A stretch of DNA of 64,000 bases from Dietzia psychralcaliphila (GCF_003096095.1 NZ_CP015453.1:124001-188000), one strand, 5' to 3'. Numbered from the stretch's first letter, positions 1 through 9,436 are shown. Numbers and translations are program-made. Notes: generated from the letters alone by a model not told the origin.

Positions 1-218
1 GGGACCGTGGAGTTGAGGGGTCGTTCCACTCCGACCACGCTGGCCTGGCCGACCGGGCCCTCTCAGGGGCACATCGCGTCGGGTCCCGGGGCGCGGGTGG
101 AGTAGGGACGGAGCGACAACCGGTTCCGCAGAGGCCGCCTCGCACCGGCTCCCGCGATCCGGTAGGAACGGAGGGGCGGCGCGTCATCCGGGCGCGCGGG
201 AGCCGAAGGGGACGCGGG
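1..218. other. Window edge, no supported gene
   Basis: No convincing gene. Plus-strand frame 1 is open from base 1 to a TAG at 103-105, so the tail of an upstream gene is possible, but its 34 residues match nothing I recognise. Frame 3 is also open and runs into the phosphatase. An AAGGGGA ribosome-binding sequence precedes the ATG at 219. Confidence 0.3.
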
Positions 219-1085
219 ATGGGCGCAGACGCGCGCATGAACACCGAGGTCGATGCAGAGGCCGGCGCCGACGTCGAGACCGAGGCCGAGGTCGTCGCGG
301 AGGTGGTGGGATCCGGAACGGCACCCGGTGACGTCCGACTCACGAGCGTGCACAACTTCCGCGACGTGGCGGGCCCCGGCTACTCGCTCCACCCCTCGGG
401 GACCATGGCCCGCGGTCTCGTCTACCGTTCCACCACGTTGTCCGTGGGAGACGACGACCTCGGGGTGCTCGAACGGCTCGGGGTGAGCACCATCGTGGAC
501 CTGCGGACCGACGACGAGATCACCAGACAGCCCGATGTGATCCCCGCCGGCGCCGACTACCTGACCATCGACGTCCTCGCCGGCAACACCTCCGCTGCCA
601 CTTTCACCGGCGCCGGGACCTTCAGCGTGGAGGACGCGCGCCGTGAGATGGCCACGACCTACGACAGGTTCGTTCTCGGAGACCAGGAGCGGCTGGCGTT
701 CGGCCGCGCCGTCCACGCGGTGGCGCTCTCGTCGGGCCCGGCCATCGTCCACTGCACGGCCGGCAAGGACCGGACGGGCTGGATCTCCGCCGTACTGCAG
801 TTGCTCGCCGGGGTCAGGGACGAGGACGTGATCACGGACTACCTGCTCACCCGCGAGTTGTCCGCCGACTTCGTCACCTCCATCCGGACCTACGTCCGAG
901 CCGACATGCCGGACAATCTCGAGGCGATCGACGTACTCATCGGAGTCGAGGAGAGCAACATCCGGCGTTCGCTGAACGCGTTGGACAGGGAGTTCGGCGA
1001 CATCCGCCGATACCTCGTGGAAGGCGCCGGGTTGGAGGACGCGCTGGTGGAGGAGTTGGGCGCCCGCCTCAGAACAGGACGATGA
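219..1085 (+). CDS. Tyrosine-protein phosphatase (PTP-like, Y_phosphatase3 family)
   Basis: Dephosphorylates phosphotyrosine and possibly phosphoinositides; this family is related to secreted mycobacterial PtpB. The 288-residue protein carries the P-loop HCTAGKDRTG near residue 179, with nucleophilic Cys, Arg and Asp-containing loop, matching CX5R(T/S). An N-terminal segment HNFRDVAG near residue 45 is the conserved family start. The acidic first 35 residues are low complexity and may be disordered. I chose ATG 219 because a purine-rich AAGGGGA lies upstream; ATG 237 is an alternative. Its 3' end overlaps the convergent small membrane-protein gene by 17 bp. There is no signal peptide, so it is probably cytosolic or exported by an unseen route. 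Confidence 0.85.
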   Translation: MGADARMNTEVDAEAGADVETEAEVVAEVVGSGTAPGDVRLTSVHNFRDVAGPGYSLHPSGTMARGLVYRSTTLSVGDDDLGVLERLGVSTIVDLRTDDEITRQPDVIPAGADYLTIDVLAGNTSAATFTGAGTFSVEDARREMATTYDRFVLGDQERLAFGRAVHAVALSSGPAIVHCTAGKDRTGWISAVLQLLAGVRDEDVITDYLLTRELSADFVTSIRTYVRADMPDNLEAIDVLIGVEESNIRRSLNALDREFGDIRRYLVEGAGLEDALVEELGARLRTGR

Positions 1086-1458
1086 CGGCGCCGAGCACAC
1101 CGCCGAAGGCGATCGCCTCGAGGACCACCGCGACGGTACGACCGACCTCGGACCGGGCCACGGCGTGCACCCTGGGGCCGGCCATGCTCAACGCGAACAC
1201 CAACACGATGACCGCCACCCCGACCAGCGTGTCCGCGAGCCGGGCAGCCACCCCGTAGACGGCCCCGAGCCCGATCAACCCACCCATCACCGCGGCCGAG
1301 ATCGTGGTCAGAGGCGCTGGGAAGACCGCGGCCGGGGTCGCTTCCCGACGCCCCGTGACGTCTCCGGCGGGCACGACCTCTGCCCGGGCGCCCTCAGCAG
1401 GAGGCGCCGGGGTGGACTGACTCCGGTCCCGGTCCTCGAGCATCAGATTTCGGTTCAT
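1069..1458 (-). CDS. Small integral membrane protein, unknown function
   Basis: Predicted 129-residue protein with a polar N-terminal third (about 45 residues) followed by three hydrophobic segments: around residues 48-68, 72-92 and 108-128, the last ending the protein. I do not recognise the family. ATG 1458 was chosen because a TAGGGT hexamer lies eight bases upstream on the minus strand, consistent with a leaderless or very short leader. ATG 1443 is an alternative. The gene converges on and overlaps the phosphatase gene by 17 bp. Confidence 0.6.
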   Translation of the reverse strand: MNRNLMLEDRDRSQSTPAPPAEGARAEVVPAGDVTGRREATPAAVFPAPLTTISAAVMGGLIGLGAVYGVAARLADTLVGVAVIVLVFALSMAGPRVHAVARSEVGRTVAVVLEAIAFGGVLGAVIVLF

Positions 1459-1466
1459 GGTCGTCG

Positions 1467-1472
1467 ACCCTA
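1467..1472 (-). promoter_or_regulatory. Probable -10 element (TAGGGT) for the small membrane-protein gene
   Basis: The hexamer TAGGGT reads on the minus strand and ends eight bases before ATG 1458. It follows the TAnnnT rule seen before many starts in this window. Confidence 0.4.
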
Positions 1473-1700
1473 CGGCCCGTATCCGAGGTAATCCTTCGCC
1501 GTCCCTGTGGAATAGCTGGATAGTTGGAAAGTCCTGGTCAGCGACCTGAGGTGACCGGAGAGATCGGTCACAACCGTCCGTGGGGTCCGCGGCTGGGGCT
1601 GTGTGGCTGCATGCCCGTGAGAGTGTCGGCGGGCGTAGGATTCGCGTGGATCCGGTGGGGGCCGGGTCTGTTGCGTTGTAGAGAAGGTCGGGGGTCTGGT

Positions 1701-2879
1701 GTGGTCGCTTCGGGTGCGGTGGGAGGCTGGTTCGAGCCGGGGGACGATGCCGCGAGAGCGTGGGACGAGGCCGAGGCGGTGCTCCTGGCGTGCGAGGACC
1801 TCGATGCCGTGATGGAGACGATCCGGCGGGCGGAATCCCCGGTCGACGCACGGCGAGCCCTCAAGCTGGGGTTCGGCTTCTCCGGCAGGCAGGCCGCGTT
1901 ACTGCTCACCCTTCCGGTGCTGTCGTTCACGCGGTCAGAGCGTGACCGGATGCGCGACAGCCGCCGCGCACGGATGGACCTCCTCGCCGACGTCACCGGG
2001 GCGATCCCGGCGACGCGGGAGGACGGGGCCGGATCGACGGCGGAATCAACGCCGGAATCGACGGCGGAACAGCCGGCGCGAGCGCTGGTATCGGAGTCTG
2101 CGGTGCCAACCTTCCGGCACTCCGACTCGTCCTCGACCCGGGCGGAGTGGGGCGCCGAGTTCGACGGCGCCCTCGACCGGATCCGGTGGGCGATGGACGG
2201 TGAGCGGGGTGACGGACCGACCGGGCCGCCGGCCGGGATCACCGAGACCCCGGCGTTCTCCGAACAGATGGCCCGACGATCGAGGTCAGGCCGGTCCGAG
2301 GAGGCCGCGGTCGTCCTCGACGAGCAGGTGGGGGAGTTGTGCGATGCGATCGCCGTCCTCCTGAAGGTCGACAGCGTGCCCGGTGCGTGGCTGGATGATC
2401 CTCGTGCGTCCGACAGCCGGACCGGGATGCTCCTCGACAGTTGCGGGGTCGACGATTCGGTGGGGATCCGGACTCTGCTCTGGCATCTGCGCCGGACGGG
2501 CCTGGATTCGGTCGAGGGTCTGTTGCCGTTCGCGGAACCGTTGGGTGCTGCCGAGGGATTCGATGTGCAGGCGATGCGGTTCGAGCACGCGATGGCCATC
2601 GGTGGACTCGGGTCGGAACCGGGGGTCGGAGCGTCCTGGAGCGGTCGACTGTGGCCGATCGCGGAGCGACGCGGGTACGGGTACGCGGTCTCCTACCGGG
2701 GTGGCCCGGGTGCGGGTGCCGTGTGGGCGTACGGCGGCGACGAGCCGCTGTACCGGGTGTGGGATTCCGTCGTGGACCTGTTGGTCGAGCTGTACCAGGC
2801 GTTGACCACCGGCGAACCCTGCGATGCCGCTCTTGCTGTTGCGGCGAACGGCCGGGTCGTGTGGACGAACCTCAGTTGA
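1701..2879 (+). CDS. Orphan protein with GyrA-coiled-coil-like segment and SUKH-like C-terminus
   Basis: About 392 residues from GTG 1701 (GAGAAGG lies about 13 nt upstream). The frame is open back to 1524, but the upstream translation does not look like protein. Residues ~25-90 read like the helical 'tower'/coiled-coil part of DNA gyrase A: LDAVMETIRRAESPVDAR, then a pattern resembling F-D-x-x-QA-x-x-IL-x-M-x-L-R-R-L. All catalytic gyrase parts (winged helix, active Tyr, beta-pinwheel) are absent. The middle is Ser/Glu/Thr-rich. The last ~60 residues (RLWPIAERRGYGYAVSY, then a DSVVDLLVELY-like end) resemble SMI1/KNR4 (SUKH) proteins, which include toxin-immunity proteins. Function unknown. 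Both resemblances are read by eye. Confidence 0.55.
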   Translation: MVASGAVGGWFEPGDDAARAWDEAEAVLLACEDLDAVMETIRRAESPVDARRALKLGFGFSGRQAALLLTLPVLSFTRSERDRMRDSRRARMDLLADVTGAIPATREDGAGSTAESTPESTAEQPARALVSESAVPTFRHSDSSSTRAEWGAEFDGALDRIRWAMDGERGDGPTGPPAGITETPAFSEQMARRSRSGRSEEAAVVLDEQVGELCDAIAVLLKVDSVPGAWLDDPRASDSRTGMLLDSCGVDDSVGIRTLLWHLRRTGLDSVEGLLPFAEPLGAAEGFDVQAMRFEHAMAIGGLGSEPGVGASWSGRLWPIAERRGYGYAVSYRGGPGAGAVWAYGGDEPLYRVWDSVVDLLVELYQALTTGEPCDAALAVAANGRVVWTNLS

Positions 2880-5800
2880 GCTCCCGTCCGATGACGGTGG
2901 CCCGGCTGCCGCGGCAGAACACCAGCTCGATCCGCGACACCGTCCGGCCGGTGGTCGCGCACAGGAGTTCGGCGTAGGCGCACAACTGGAGCAGGTACTC
3001 GTCGACGGTCCCGCTGGTGACGGCCACATCGGTCTTGTAGTCGATGACGGACAGCGAACCGTCGGGTTCGTCCACGACCAGATCGACCACCCCGTCCACC
3101 GCCACCGTCGTCCCGTCGGCGGTGGCGAGTGGCCCCGCGACCGGTAGTTCCACCCAGTGGGGGCGGCTGGCCGCTCTCCTGACGGGTTCCGAGGTGAGGG
3201 CTGTGCGGGCGACGGCGACCATCTCGTCGACGGCCTCGGGGGTCCGGGTTCCGCGGAACCCGCCGCCGAGTCCGAGCGCGGTGAGCTGGCCAGCCGCCCA
3301 CAGTTCCCACTCCCCGGTCGCCGCGGTCGGGTCCGTGGTGAGCACGGAGAGATCGGTGTGCTCGGCGAGGTGATGGACCGCGGTGCCGACATCGGGTCCG
3401 GAGGCCAGGGGGACGCTCCGCGGTGCGGGCGGCAGTTCCTCCTCGCGCGCAGGAGCGGGTGCGAACCGGTCGCGGAGAGCAGCGGCGAGCTGCTCAGGGA
3501 GCGAGAGGCCGGCCTTCGAGGTCACCTCATCGGTGGTCGCGTCAGTGGGGTCGGCAGGGGCGGGATGGACGATGCGGGTCGCCGACCACCCGGCTCGCTC
3601 GGCGGAGCGGGCGGTGATGGTCCGGCCGCGGTCGAGCCAGTCGCGGCGGTCGGGGACGTCGACCCGGGGCGCGTCCGCGGGATCGAGCAAGCCCTCGCCG
3701 TAGGCGACGAGTTCCGGGGTGTCGGGTTCCTCCATCACCGAGCCGAAGAGTGACCCCCACAGTTTCCTGGGGTTGTGCGGCTTGGCCTTGGTCCGGACGA
3801 ATCCGTGGCCTGAGACGGCGAGCCGACTCTCCGCGCGCGTTGCGGCCACGTACAGCAGCCTGATCCGCTCGGCCAGAGAGTGCTGCGCCTCGCGCTCCGC
3901 TGCCCGTGCGAAACCGGGATCACGCACCGCGGTGGAGAACGAGGCCACGGGGCGGGGTGGTTCCTCGTGGGTCCACAGCAGCCTGTCCCGGTCGCCGGGC
4001 CAACCACGGCTCATCCCGGCGAGCACGACCATCGGGTATTCGAGTCCCTTGGCGGCGTGGATGGTGGTGATCCGCACCGCGTCGACTCCGATCTCCGGGA
4101 TCGCCGCCTCCGGGACGCGGGCGTCTTCGGCGGTGAGGGCCAGAGCCCAGTCGGCGTACTCCCGCAGGTCGGCGCGGGCGGGGTCCGCGGCGGACTCCTC
4201 CCACTGCCAGGCGTGCTCGATCACGAAGCGGATGCGTCGCCACAGGTCGCGGCGCCGCGGGGACTCGGCGGCCGACTCGAAGACCATGCGGTCGTGCACG
4301 AGCTTCTCCAGGAGTTCGCCCGGTCGCCGGGACTCCCGGGCCAGGGCGAAGAGATACCCGATCCCCCCGGCCACGGGGGAGTCCGCCAGGCCATCGGGTG
4401 CCGGGGCGCCGGGGGCCCAGGCTCCACCGGCGGCGCGCCACCGGAGCAGGTCGTCGTCGCCGCAGCCGAACAGCGGGGAGCGGAGCGCGCCGACGAGCGA
4501 GGCCTCGTCGGCGGTGTTGGCCACCGCCCGGACCGCGAGGAGGAGATCGCGGATCTCCGGGGTGCCGTAGACGATCGACGACGCCTCGGTACGGAAGTCG
4601 ATCCCGGCGTGGTCGAGGCACTTCTCGATCATGGGCAGCGACCCACGGGAGGGGAGGAGGATCGCGATGTCGCCGAGCCGCAGTGGGGTCTGGTCGCCGT
4701 TCTTCGACTCGTGCGTCCATCCTTCGCGCACCGCGGTGGCGATCACCCGGGCGACGTCGGAGGCCTCGGTCCAGTGCCGTCTCTGATCGTCGGTCGCGTC
4801 GGGCGGGCAGTGGTCGGGGTGCTCGGGGACGTCCTCGGTGCGGAAGACGAACGGTCGGGGACCGTGCGCGGGGTCGTACGGCGGCCGACCGGGCCCCGGC
4901 TCGAGTTCCCGGTAGTCGGGTTGCACACCCTCGGCTGCGAGCAGGACCTCGGAGAACACCGTGTTCACCCAGTCGAGCACCGCTCGCGAGCACCGGAAGT
5001 TGGTGCTCAGGCGTTCGATCTCGACCCCGTCCCCGCTCTGCGCTCGCAGGTACGTGGAGATGTCGGCCCGCCGGAAACGGTAGATGGACTGCTTGGGGTC
5101 GCCGACGGTGAAGAGCCTCCCTGCCCCTGACTCTGACCCTGCCCCGGGGTCGTGTTCGGGTTCGGCGTCAGTGAGAAGCGTCGCGAGATCGAGCTGGATG
5201 GGATCGGTGTCCTGGAACTCGTCGATGAGGATCCGCGTGTACCGGGCCCTGACGCGTCGTCTGACCTCCGGGACCTGCAGCAACTCGCGGGCCAGGACGA
5301 GCTGGTCGTGGAACTGCAGAGTGCCGTGTCTGCGTCGGTCGTCCGCATGTCTACGGATCACCGGGATGAGGGCGTCCAGGACGATCGCGATGCGTGGGCG
5401 CCAGTGGGCGGACAGGACCTCGGTGCAGATCGAGGGCAGCCTCTTGATCTCCTCCTTGATCTCCTTGACCGTGTCCGCGCCTCCCCAGTTGGGCCCTTTC
5501 CCCCCGCTACCGGGGCCGAGGGGTTTGGCGAGGAGTTCGACCCAGGTAGGTGAGGCCGTCCGATCGGTGGCTGCCGACTGCAGGTCCGTCAACCACGCCT
5601 CGTGGCGTGAGAGGGTCTCGTACAGCTTGTCCGTCTCGTCCTGACAGGACTCGCGCCATCCGGTGATCGATCCGATGGCGGCGGCGATCTCTGCCAGGTC
5701 GGGGGAGGTGGGCAGTTCGGCGTCCGGAGATGCGGCGGAGTGCAGTGGCCCGGTGGGCAGGCGGTCCCAGTCCCGGTGCAGCGCCTCGACCATCTCGCGG

Positions 5801-6321
5801 AAGGCGAGCGTGCCGACCCCGGCGTCGAGCAGGTCGTCGACGGACTGGGCGAGGACCCCCGAACGGGAACCGTCCCGGTCGCCGCCGAACAGGACGGTGG
5901 CGCACTCCTGCCACATGGCCTCGACGGCCGTTGCCTCGGCGGTGTCCTGCTGGGCGGTCACCCGGGGAGGGATCCCGGCCTCGAGCGGGTTCTCGGAGAG
6001 CAGGCGCAGTGCGAACGAGTGCAGGGTCCCGATGGCCGCGGTGTCGAGCCCGGCGAGCGCGGCATCCGCTCGAGGGTTCCCGCGGTCTCGTTCATCCACC
6101 AGGTGGACGCGGAGCCGGTCCCGCAACTCGGCGGCAGCCTTCTCGGTGAAGGTGATCGCGGCTATCCGGTCCACGGGCACAGCGTCGACGAGTAGAAGGG
6201 TGCCGAGCCGGTTGACCAGGGCGTGGGTCTTGCCCGTTCCCGCCCCGGCCTCGACGAACAGGGTGGAGGCGGTGTCGCGCTCGACCCGATCCCGGGCGGG
6301 TTGGTCGTGGAGCAGGCTCAT
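2872..6321 (-). CDS. UvrD/RecB-type helicase with C-terminal RecB nuclease domain (AddA-like)
   Basis: ATP-dependent 3'-5' helicase plus nuclease that would process double-strand ends for recombination with its neighbour. The 1149-residue protein has Walker A EAGAGTGKT near residue 24, AITFTEKAAAELRDRL (motif Ia), LIDEFQDTD (motif II), GDPKQSIYRFRRAD (motif III) and TTIHAAKGLEYP (motif V), then a PD-(D/E)XK nuclease near the C-terminus (VDGVVDLVVD...VIDYKTD, later a Q-x-x-x-YAELL helix). The ATG at 6321 overlaps the stop of the AddB-like gene as ATGA, implying translational coupling. Its stop overlaps the convergent upstream gene by 8 bp. AdnA/AdnB of mycobacteria are alternatives, but the partner here has no helicase Walker A, so the AddAB plan fits better. 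Confidence 0.85.
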   Translation of the reverse strand: MSLLHDQPARDRVERDTASTLFVEAGAGTGKTHALVNRLGTLLLVDAVPVDRIAAITFTEKAAAELRDRLRVHLVDERDRGNPRADAALAGLDTAAIGTLHSFALRLLSENPLEAGIPPRVTAQQDTAEATAVEAMWQECATVLFGGDRDGSRSGVLAQSVDDLLDAGVGTLAFREMVEALHRDWDRLPTGPLHSAASPDAELPTSPDLAEIAAAIGSITGWRESCQDETDKLYETLSRHEAWLTDLQSAATDRTASPTWVELLAKPLGPGSGGKGPNWGGADTVKEIKEEIKRLPSICTEVLSAHWRPRIAIVLDALIPVIRRHADDRRRHGTLQFHDQLVLARELLQVPEVRRRVRARYTRILIDEFQDTDPIQLDLATLLTDAEPEHDPGAGSESGAGRLFTVGDPKQSIYRFRRADISTYLRAQSGDGVEIERLSTNFRCSRAVLDWVNTVFSEVLLAAEGVQPDYRELEPGPGRPPYDPAHGPRPFVFRTEDVPEHPDHCPPDATDDQRRHWTEASDVARVIATAVREGWTHESKNGDQTPLRLGDIAILLPSRGSLPMIEKCLDHAGIDFRTEASSIVYGTPEIRDLLLAVRAVANTADEASLVGALRSPLFGCGDDDLLRWRAAGGAWAPGAPAPDGLADSPVAGGIGYLFALARESRRPGELLEKLVHDRMVFESAAESPRRRDLWRRIRFVIEHAWQWEESAADPARADLREYADWALALTAEDARVPEAAIPEIGVDAVRITTIHAAKGLEYPMVVLAGMSRGWPGDRDRLLWTHEEPPRPVASFSTAVRDPGFARAAEREAQHSLAERIRLLYVAATRAESRLAVSGHGFVRTKAKPHNPRKLWGSLFGSVMEEPDTPELVAYGEGLLDPADAPRVDVPDRRDWLDRGRTITARSAERAGWSATRIVHPAPADPTDATTDEVTSKAGLSLPEQLAAALRDRFAPAPAREEELPPAPRSVPLASGPDVGTAVHHLAEHTDLSVLTTDPTAATGEWELWAAGQLTALGLGGGFRGTRTPEAVDEMVAVARTALTSEPVRRAASRPHWVELPVAGPLATADGTTVAVDGVVDLVVDEPDGSLSVIDYKTDVAVTSGTVDEYLLQLCAYAELLCATTGRTVSRIELVFCRGSRATVIGRELN

Positions 6322-9300
6322 ACGGTCGCATCCGATCCGATGTCGGTCTGGTCCCCGGTGACGATGCCGGCGAACGCGGGATGGGACGCCAGTGGTTCCT
6401 GCCTCGACAGACGCTCCCACGTGCGGTCCAGATCCGTTCCCCCGAGGAGGTCGGCCAGGTCCCGGGAGGACCCGCGTCCGCCCTTCAGGGGGAACCATCC
6501 CCGCTGGACGGCGTCGACCAGGTGCCCGACGTCGGAGCGGACCCGGTCCATCAGGGCGTCCGAGACGGGGAGGGAGATCTGTTCGAAGCCGCCGCGTTCG
6601 GTGCAGTACCAGTAGCGGACCTCGCTCACCGGCATGTCCCGTGCGGTGGCGGCGGCCGCGGCGTACAGGGGCAGCTGGAACCGGGTGCCGGACAGGGTGG
6701 GGTCGTCCTCGCTCGGGCGTTGCTCCGACCCGGGAGGCTTCCCGGTCTTGTAGTCGGTGACGCGTTGCGTGCCGCCCCGGACGTCGAGGCGGTCGATCGA
6801 TCCGGCCAGCAGCAGGGTCTCCGGTCCGCGGGAGGTGGCCACGTCGAACGGGATCTCGATCGTCGGTTCCCCGGGGGACCGGCGTCCGAACCCGAGCTCG
6901 GTGGCGGTGGGCCGCCACCCCGCGTCGGCATCGGCACTGTCCTCGTCGAACCACCGCCCGAGCTCAACGGCCAGGAGCATCTGCCGACGGCGCCACAGCG
7001 GGGCGAGCAGCCCGGGGGCCGCCGCGACGGCCTCCTCACACTCCTGTTGGAGCGCCGACATCAACAGGTCCCGGTCGGGACCGACCCCGTGCTCGAGGCG
7101 AGCGGAGACGTATCGCTGCAGTATCGCGTGGACCAGGTCGCCGTAGTCCCGTAGGTCCATCTCGATGTCGGACGCCGGGTCATCGAGCACACGGACCCTG
7201 AGCACGGTGCCGAGGAAAAACAGGTAGGGACTCTGGGCCCAGTCCTCCAGACGTGTCGGTGAGACGGGCGTGTCGAGTACGGTCACCAGGTCGTTCACTG
7301 ACGACACGTCGCCGGTGAACCTCGAGAACACACCGAGTCTCCGGTCTCGACGCATCTCGTGGGCCCGGACGAGTGCCTCCGGTGCGTCCGGACCCGCCCG
7401 CCACCCGCCTGCTGCGAGTTCTCGGATGCGCAGTTCGGTGGCCGTCGACGGGTCGGGGCCCAGGAGGGTCGGCGGGGAGAGCACGCCGTCGACGAACGAG
7501 GGGATCGCGACGACGGTGGGGCACCCTGCGACGGACTCTTGCCACCGCGTCGCGTGGACCCGTGCCCCGGTGAGTCTGGAGAGGGTCGGCAGAAGCCACC
7601 GGGACGGGATGCGACTCCCCCCGCCGCGCATCGACCCACGGGGGAACGAGCAGAGTCGTCGAGCCGAGCCCGCGGACAGCGCGAGCTGGAGCACCCGGTA
7701 CCGCTCGTCGAGCAGCTCGGAGGCGGAGGGTTCGACCGCACCCTCGGGCAGCAGCGGATCGGGTCGGTGGAGGACGGGTAACAAGCCTTCGGCCATCCCT
7801 ACGACACACACCGTGTCGAGATCCCGACCGACCGCGTCGTCGATCGGACCCAGGGTCACGCCGGCGCCCTCCTCGCCGACCCGGTCGCCGATCGAGTCCA
7901 GCCGCGTGGTCACGGCGCCGACGATCCGTTCGCGGGTGATCGCGGGGGAGATGGTGTCGAGGTCGGCGAGTGACCCGACCGCGGCCTGCACGGCCGCACG
8001 GTCGAGGCTCTGCCGGAACAGTGAGGTGAGCACGGTGTCCACTGTCGCGGCGACCTCGGACCAGGTCCGGGCGGACCCGAGAGCCCCGAGGGCCGCGCGG
8101 ACCTGACCGACCAGCCTCAACAGCGCCGCGGCGGCCGCACGGTCGGTGTCTGTGAACCCGGTGTCTGTGAACCCGGTGTCGGTCAACCCGGTGTCGGACC
8201 CGGAGGTCGACCCGGACCGCGATGGATCCTGCTGGATCCCGAGGTGTTCGGCCAGGCGGTCCCAGTCTCCTCCGCCGATCACCGGGACACGGGTGCGGGT
8301 GAGTAACTCAAGTCGGCGGGACGAGACCGGGGCGCCCCGGTCGTCCGGGAGCATCACGGCCCCCTCGGCCACGATCGACAGCAGCTCGGCCCGCGGCATG
8401 AGGTCCGGGTCGATCCCGAGCAGCCGGATGAGGGACCGGCCCGTGGGCGTACGGCCGAGATCGGTGATGGAGGGTCCGTTGACGACGATCCCCGCCTCCG
8501 CGAACGCGCGCAGCAGCAGTCGGAGGTAGGGATCGGGCGACGGGTAGTACACGCCTATCCGGTGCCCCGGGATCCCGGCCGCGAGACGTGAGCGGACGAA
8601 GCGGACCACTGCCCGCACCTCGTCATCGGAGTCCGACGCGTGCAGCACGTGGGTTCCCGTGACGGCGCCCTCGCCGTCGGGCTCCGCCGCGGAGGCCAGG
8701 TGGTCGGCGCCCGTCCCGGGGACCGGCGTCACCCCGCGCGCGTCCAGCGCGGCGCGGAGGCGCCGTTCGGCCTCGGTCCCACGGAGTGGAGCCGCGAGGA
8801 CGATCCGGCCGAGTCCGTCCAGCCTCTCCAGTGCGTCCGACACCGCCTCGAACTGTGTGTAGTAGGCGGCTCCGGTCATCGAGTGCGCCTGTTCCGACAG
8901 TCGGAGCACCTCTGTGTGGAGAGGGTTGTCCGGTGTCACCGAACCCGCCTCGACGGTGCCCAACCGCAGGCATGCCTGGGCCACCGCCTGAGCGGTGACC
9001 GGTTGGGAGGCTACCGCCCGGAGGTCGCCGGGGTCCGCGTCCAGCGCCTTCTCGACCGCCGCCTCCAGGAGGGGGAACGGAAGCGCGGCGCGAGGAGCCA
9101 GGGCCGGTGCGGACAGTTCGGCCACGACCTGGGCGGCTGTCCGCACCGCGACGTTGACCGCGCCTCCGGACAGCGCCAACGCCCGGACCAGGTCTCTCTC
9201 GGCGCCGAACGACGCGACGATCACGGTGATGCGACCCAGGGGGTCGGAGACACGGAGTCGACGGACCTCGGCGACGACGGGGGAGACGGCTGGAGAGACC

Positions 9301-9401
9301 GGGGCCGGGAAAGCGGCAGCGGCAGGGGTAGGGGCCGCAGTGGGGGGAGGAGTGGAGCCCGCAGTGGAGGCCGGGGTGGGGTGGGTCTGGGATCCGGTCA
9401 C
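6318..9401 (-). CDS. AddB/RecC-like subunit: inactive helicase fold plus PD-(D/E)XK nuclease
   Basis: Partner of the AddA-like helicase. The 1027-residue protein begins with a Pro/Ala/Thr-rich tail, then a UvrD-like fold whose Walker A position (GRITVIVASFGAERDLVRAL) lacks GKS/T, so it should not hydrolyse ATP. Family-typical parts are YYPSPDPYLRLLLRAF near the centre and a C-terminal nuclease LAGSIDRLDV...RVTDYKTGK...QLPLYAAAA. The first cysteine that anchors the 4Fe-4S cluster in classical AddB (a CP-x-x-F motif) is replaced by SPYLFF, and no C-terminal cysteine triad is visible. GTG 9401 is my start; a later GTG would remove the low-complexity tail. A 15-bp tandem repeat interrupts the coding sequence at 8146-8202. 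Confidence 0.8.
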   Translation of the reverse strand: MTGSQTHPTPASTAGSTPPPTAAPTPAAAAFPAPVSPAVSPVVAEVRRLRVSDPLGRITVIVASFGAERDLVRALALSGGAVNVAVRTAAQVVAELSAPALAPRAALPFPLLEAAVEKALDADPGDLRAVASQPVTAQAVAQACLRLGTVEAGSVTPDNPLHTEVLRLSEQAHSMTGAAYYTQFEAVSDALERLDGLGRIVLAAPLRGTEAERRLRAALDARGVTPVPGTGADHLASAAEPDGEGAVTGTHVLHASDSDDEVRAVVRFVRSRLAAGIPGHRIGVYYPSPDPYLRLLLRAFAEAGIVVNGPSITDLGRTPTGRSLIRLLGIDPDLMPRAELLSIVAEGAVMLPDDRGAPVSSRRLELLTRTRVPVIGGGDWDRLAEHLGIQQDPSRSGSTSGSDTGLTDTGFTDTGFTDTDRAAAAALLRLVGQVRAALGALGSARTWSEVAATVDTVLTSLFRQSLDRAAVQAAVGSLADLDTISPAITRERIVGAVTTRLDSIGDRVGEEGAGVTLGPIDDAVGRDLDTVCVVGMAEGLLPVLHRPDPLLPEGAVEPSASELLDERYRVLQLALSAGSARRLCSFPRGSMRGGGSRIPSRWLLPTLSRLTGARVHATRWQESVAGCPTVVAIPSFVDGVLSPPTLLGPDPSTATELRIRELAAGGWRAGPDAPEALVRAHEMRRDRRLGVFSRFTGDVSSVNDLVTVLDTPVSPTRLEDWAQSPYLFFLGTVLRVRVLDDPASDIEMDLRDYGDLVHAILQRYVSARLEHGVGPDRDLLMSALQQECEEAVAAAPGLLAPLWRRRQMLLAVELGRWFDEDSADADAGWRPTATELGFGRRSPGEPTIEIPFDVATSRGPETLLLAGSIDRLDVRGGTQRVTDYKTGKPPGSEQRPSEDDPTLSGTRFQLPLYAAAAATARDMPVSEVRYWYCTERGGFEQISLPVSDALMDRVRSDVGHLVDAVQRGWFPLKGGRGSSRDLADLLGGTDLDRTWERLSRQEPLASHPAFAGIVTGDQTDIGSDATV
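8146..8202. repeat. In-frame 15-bp tandem repeat inside the AddB-like gene
   Basis: Unit GTGTCTGTGAACCCG occurs twice exactly (8146-8160, 8161-8175), once with two changes (8176-8190) and once shortened (8191-8202). It encodes a TDTGF-type five-residue repeat on the minus strand, in a linker where length variation would be tolerated. Confidence 0.9.
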
Positions 9402-9436
9402 GTCGCCATCGTGCCCCACGGGTCCGACAGGCCGGC

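Noticed and set aside
63-1100. Long minus-strand frame opposite the phosphatase
   Set aside because: Antisense to a gene with clear catalytic motifs. GC-rich codon bias leaves such shadow frames open throughout the window.
2872-6954. A longer start for the AddA-like gene
   Set aside because: The extra N-terminal residues are the AddB-like gene read in another frame. The ATGA overlap at 6318-6321 marks the true start.
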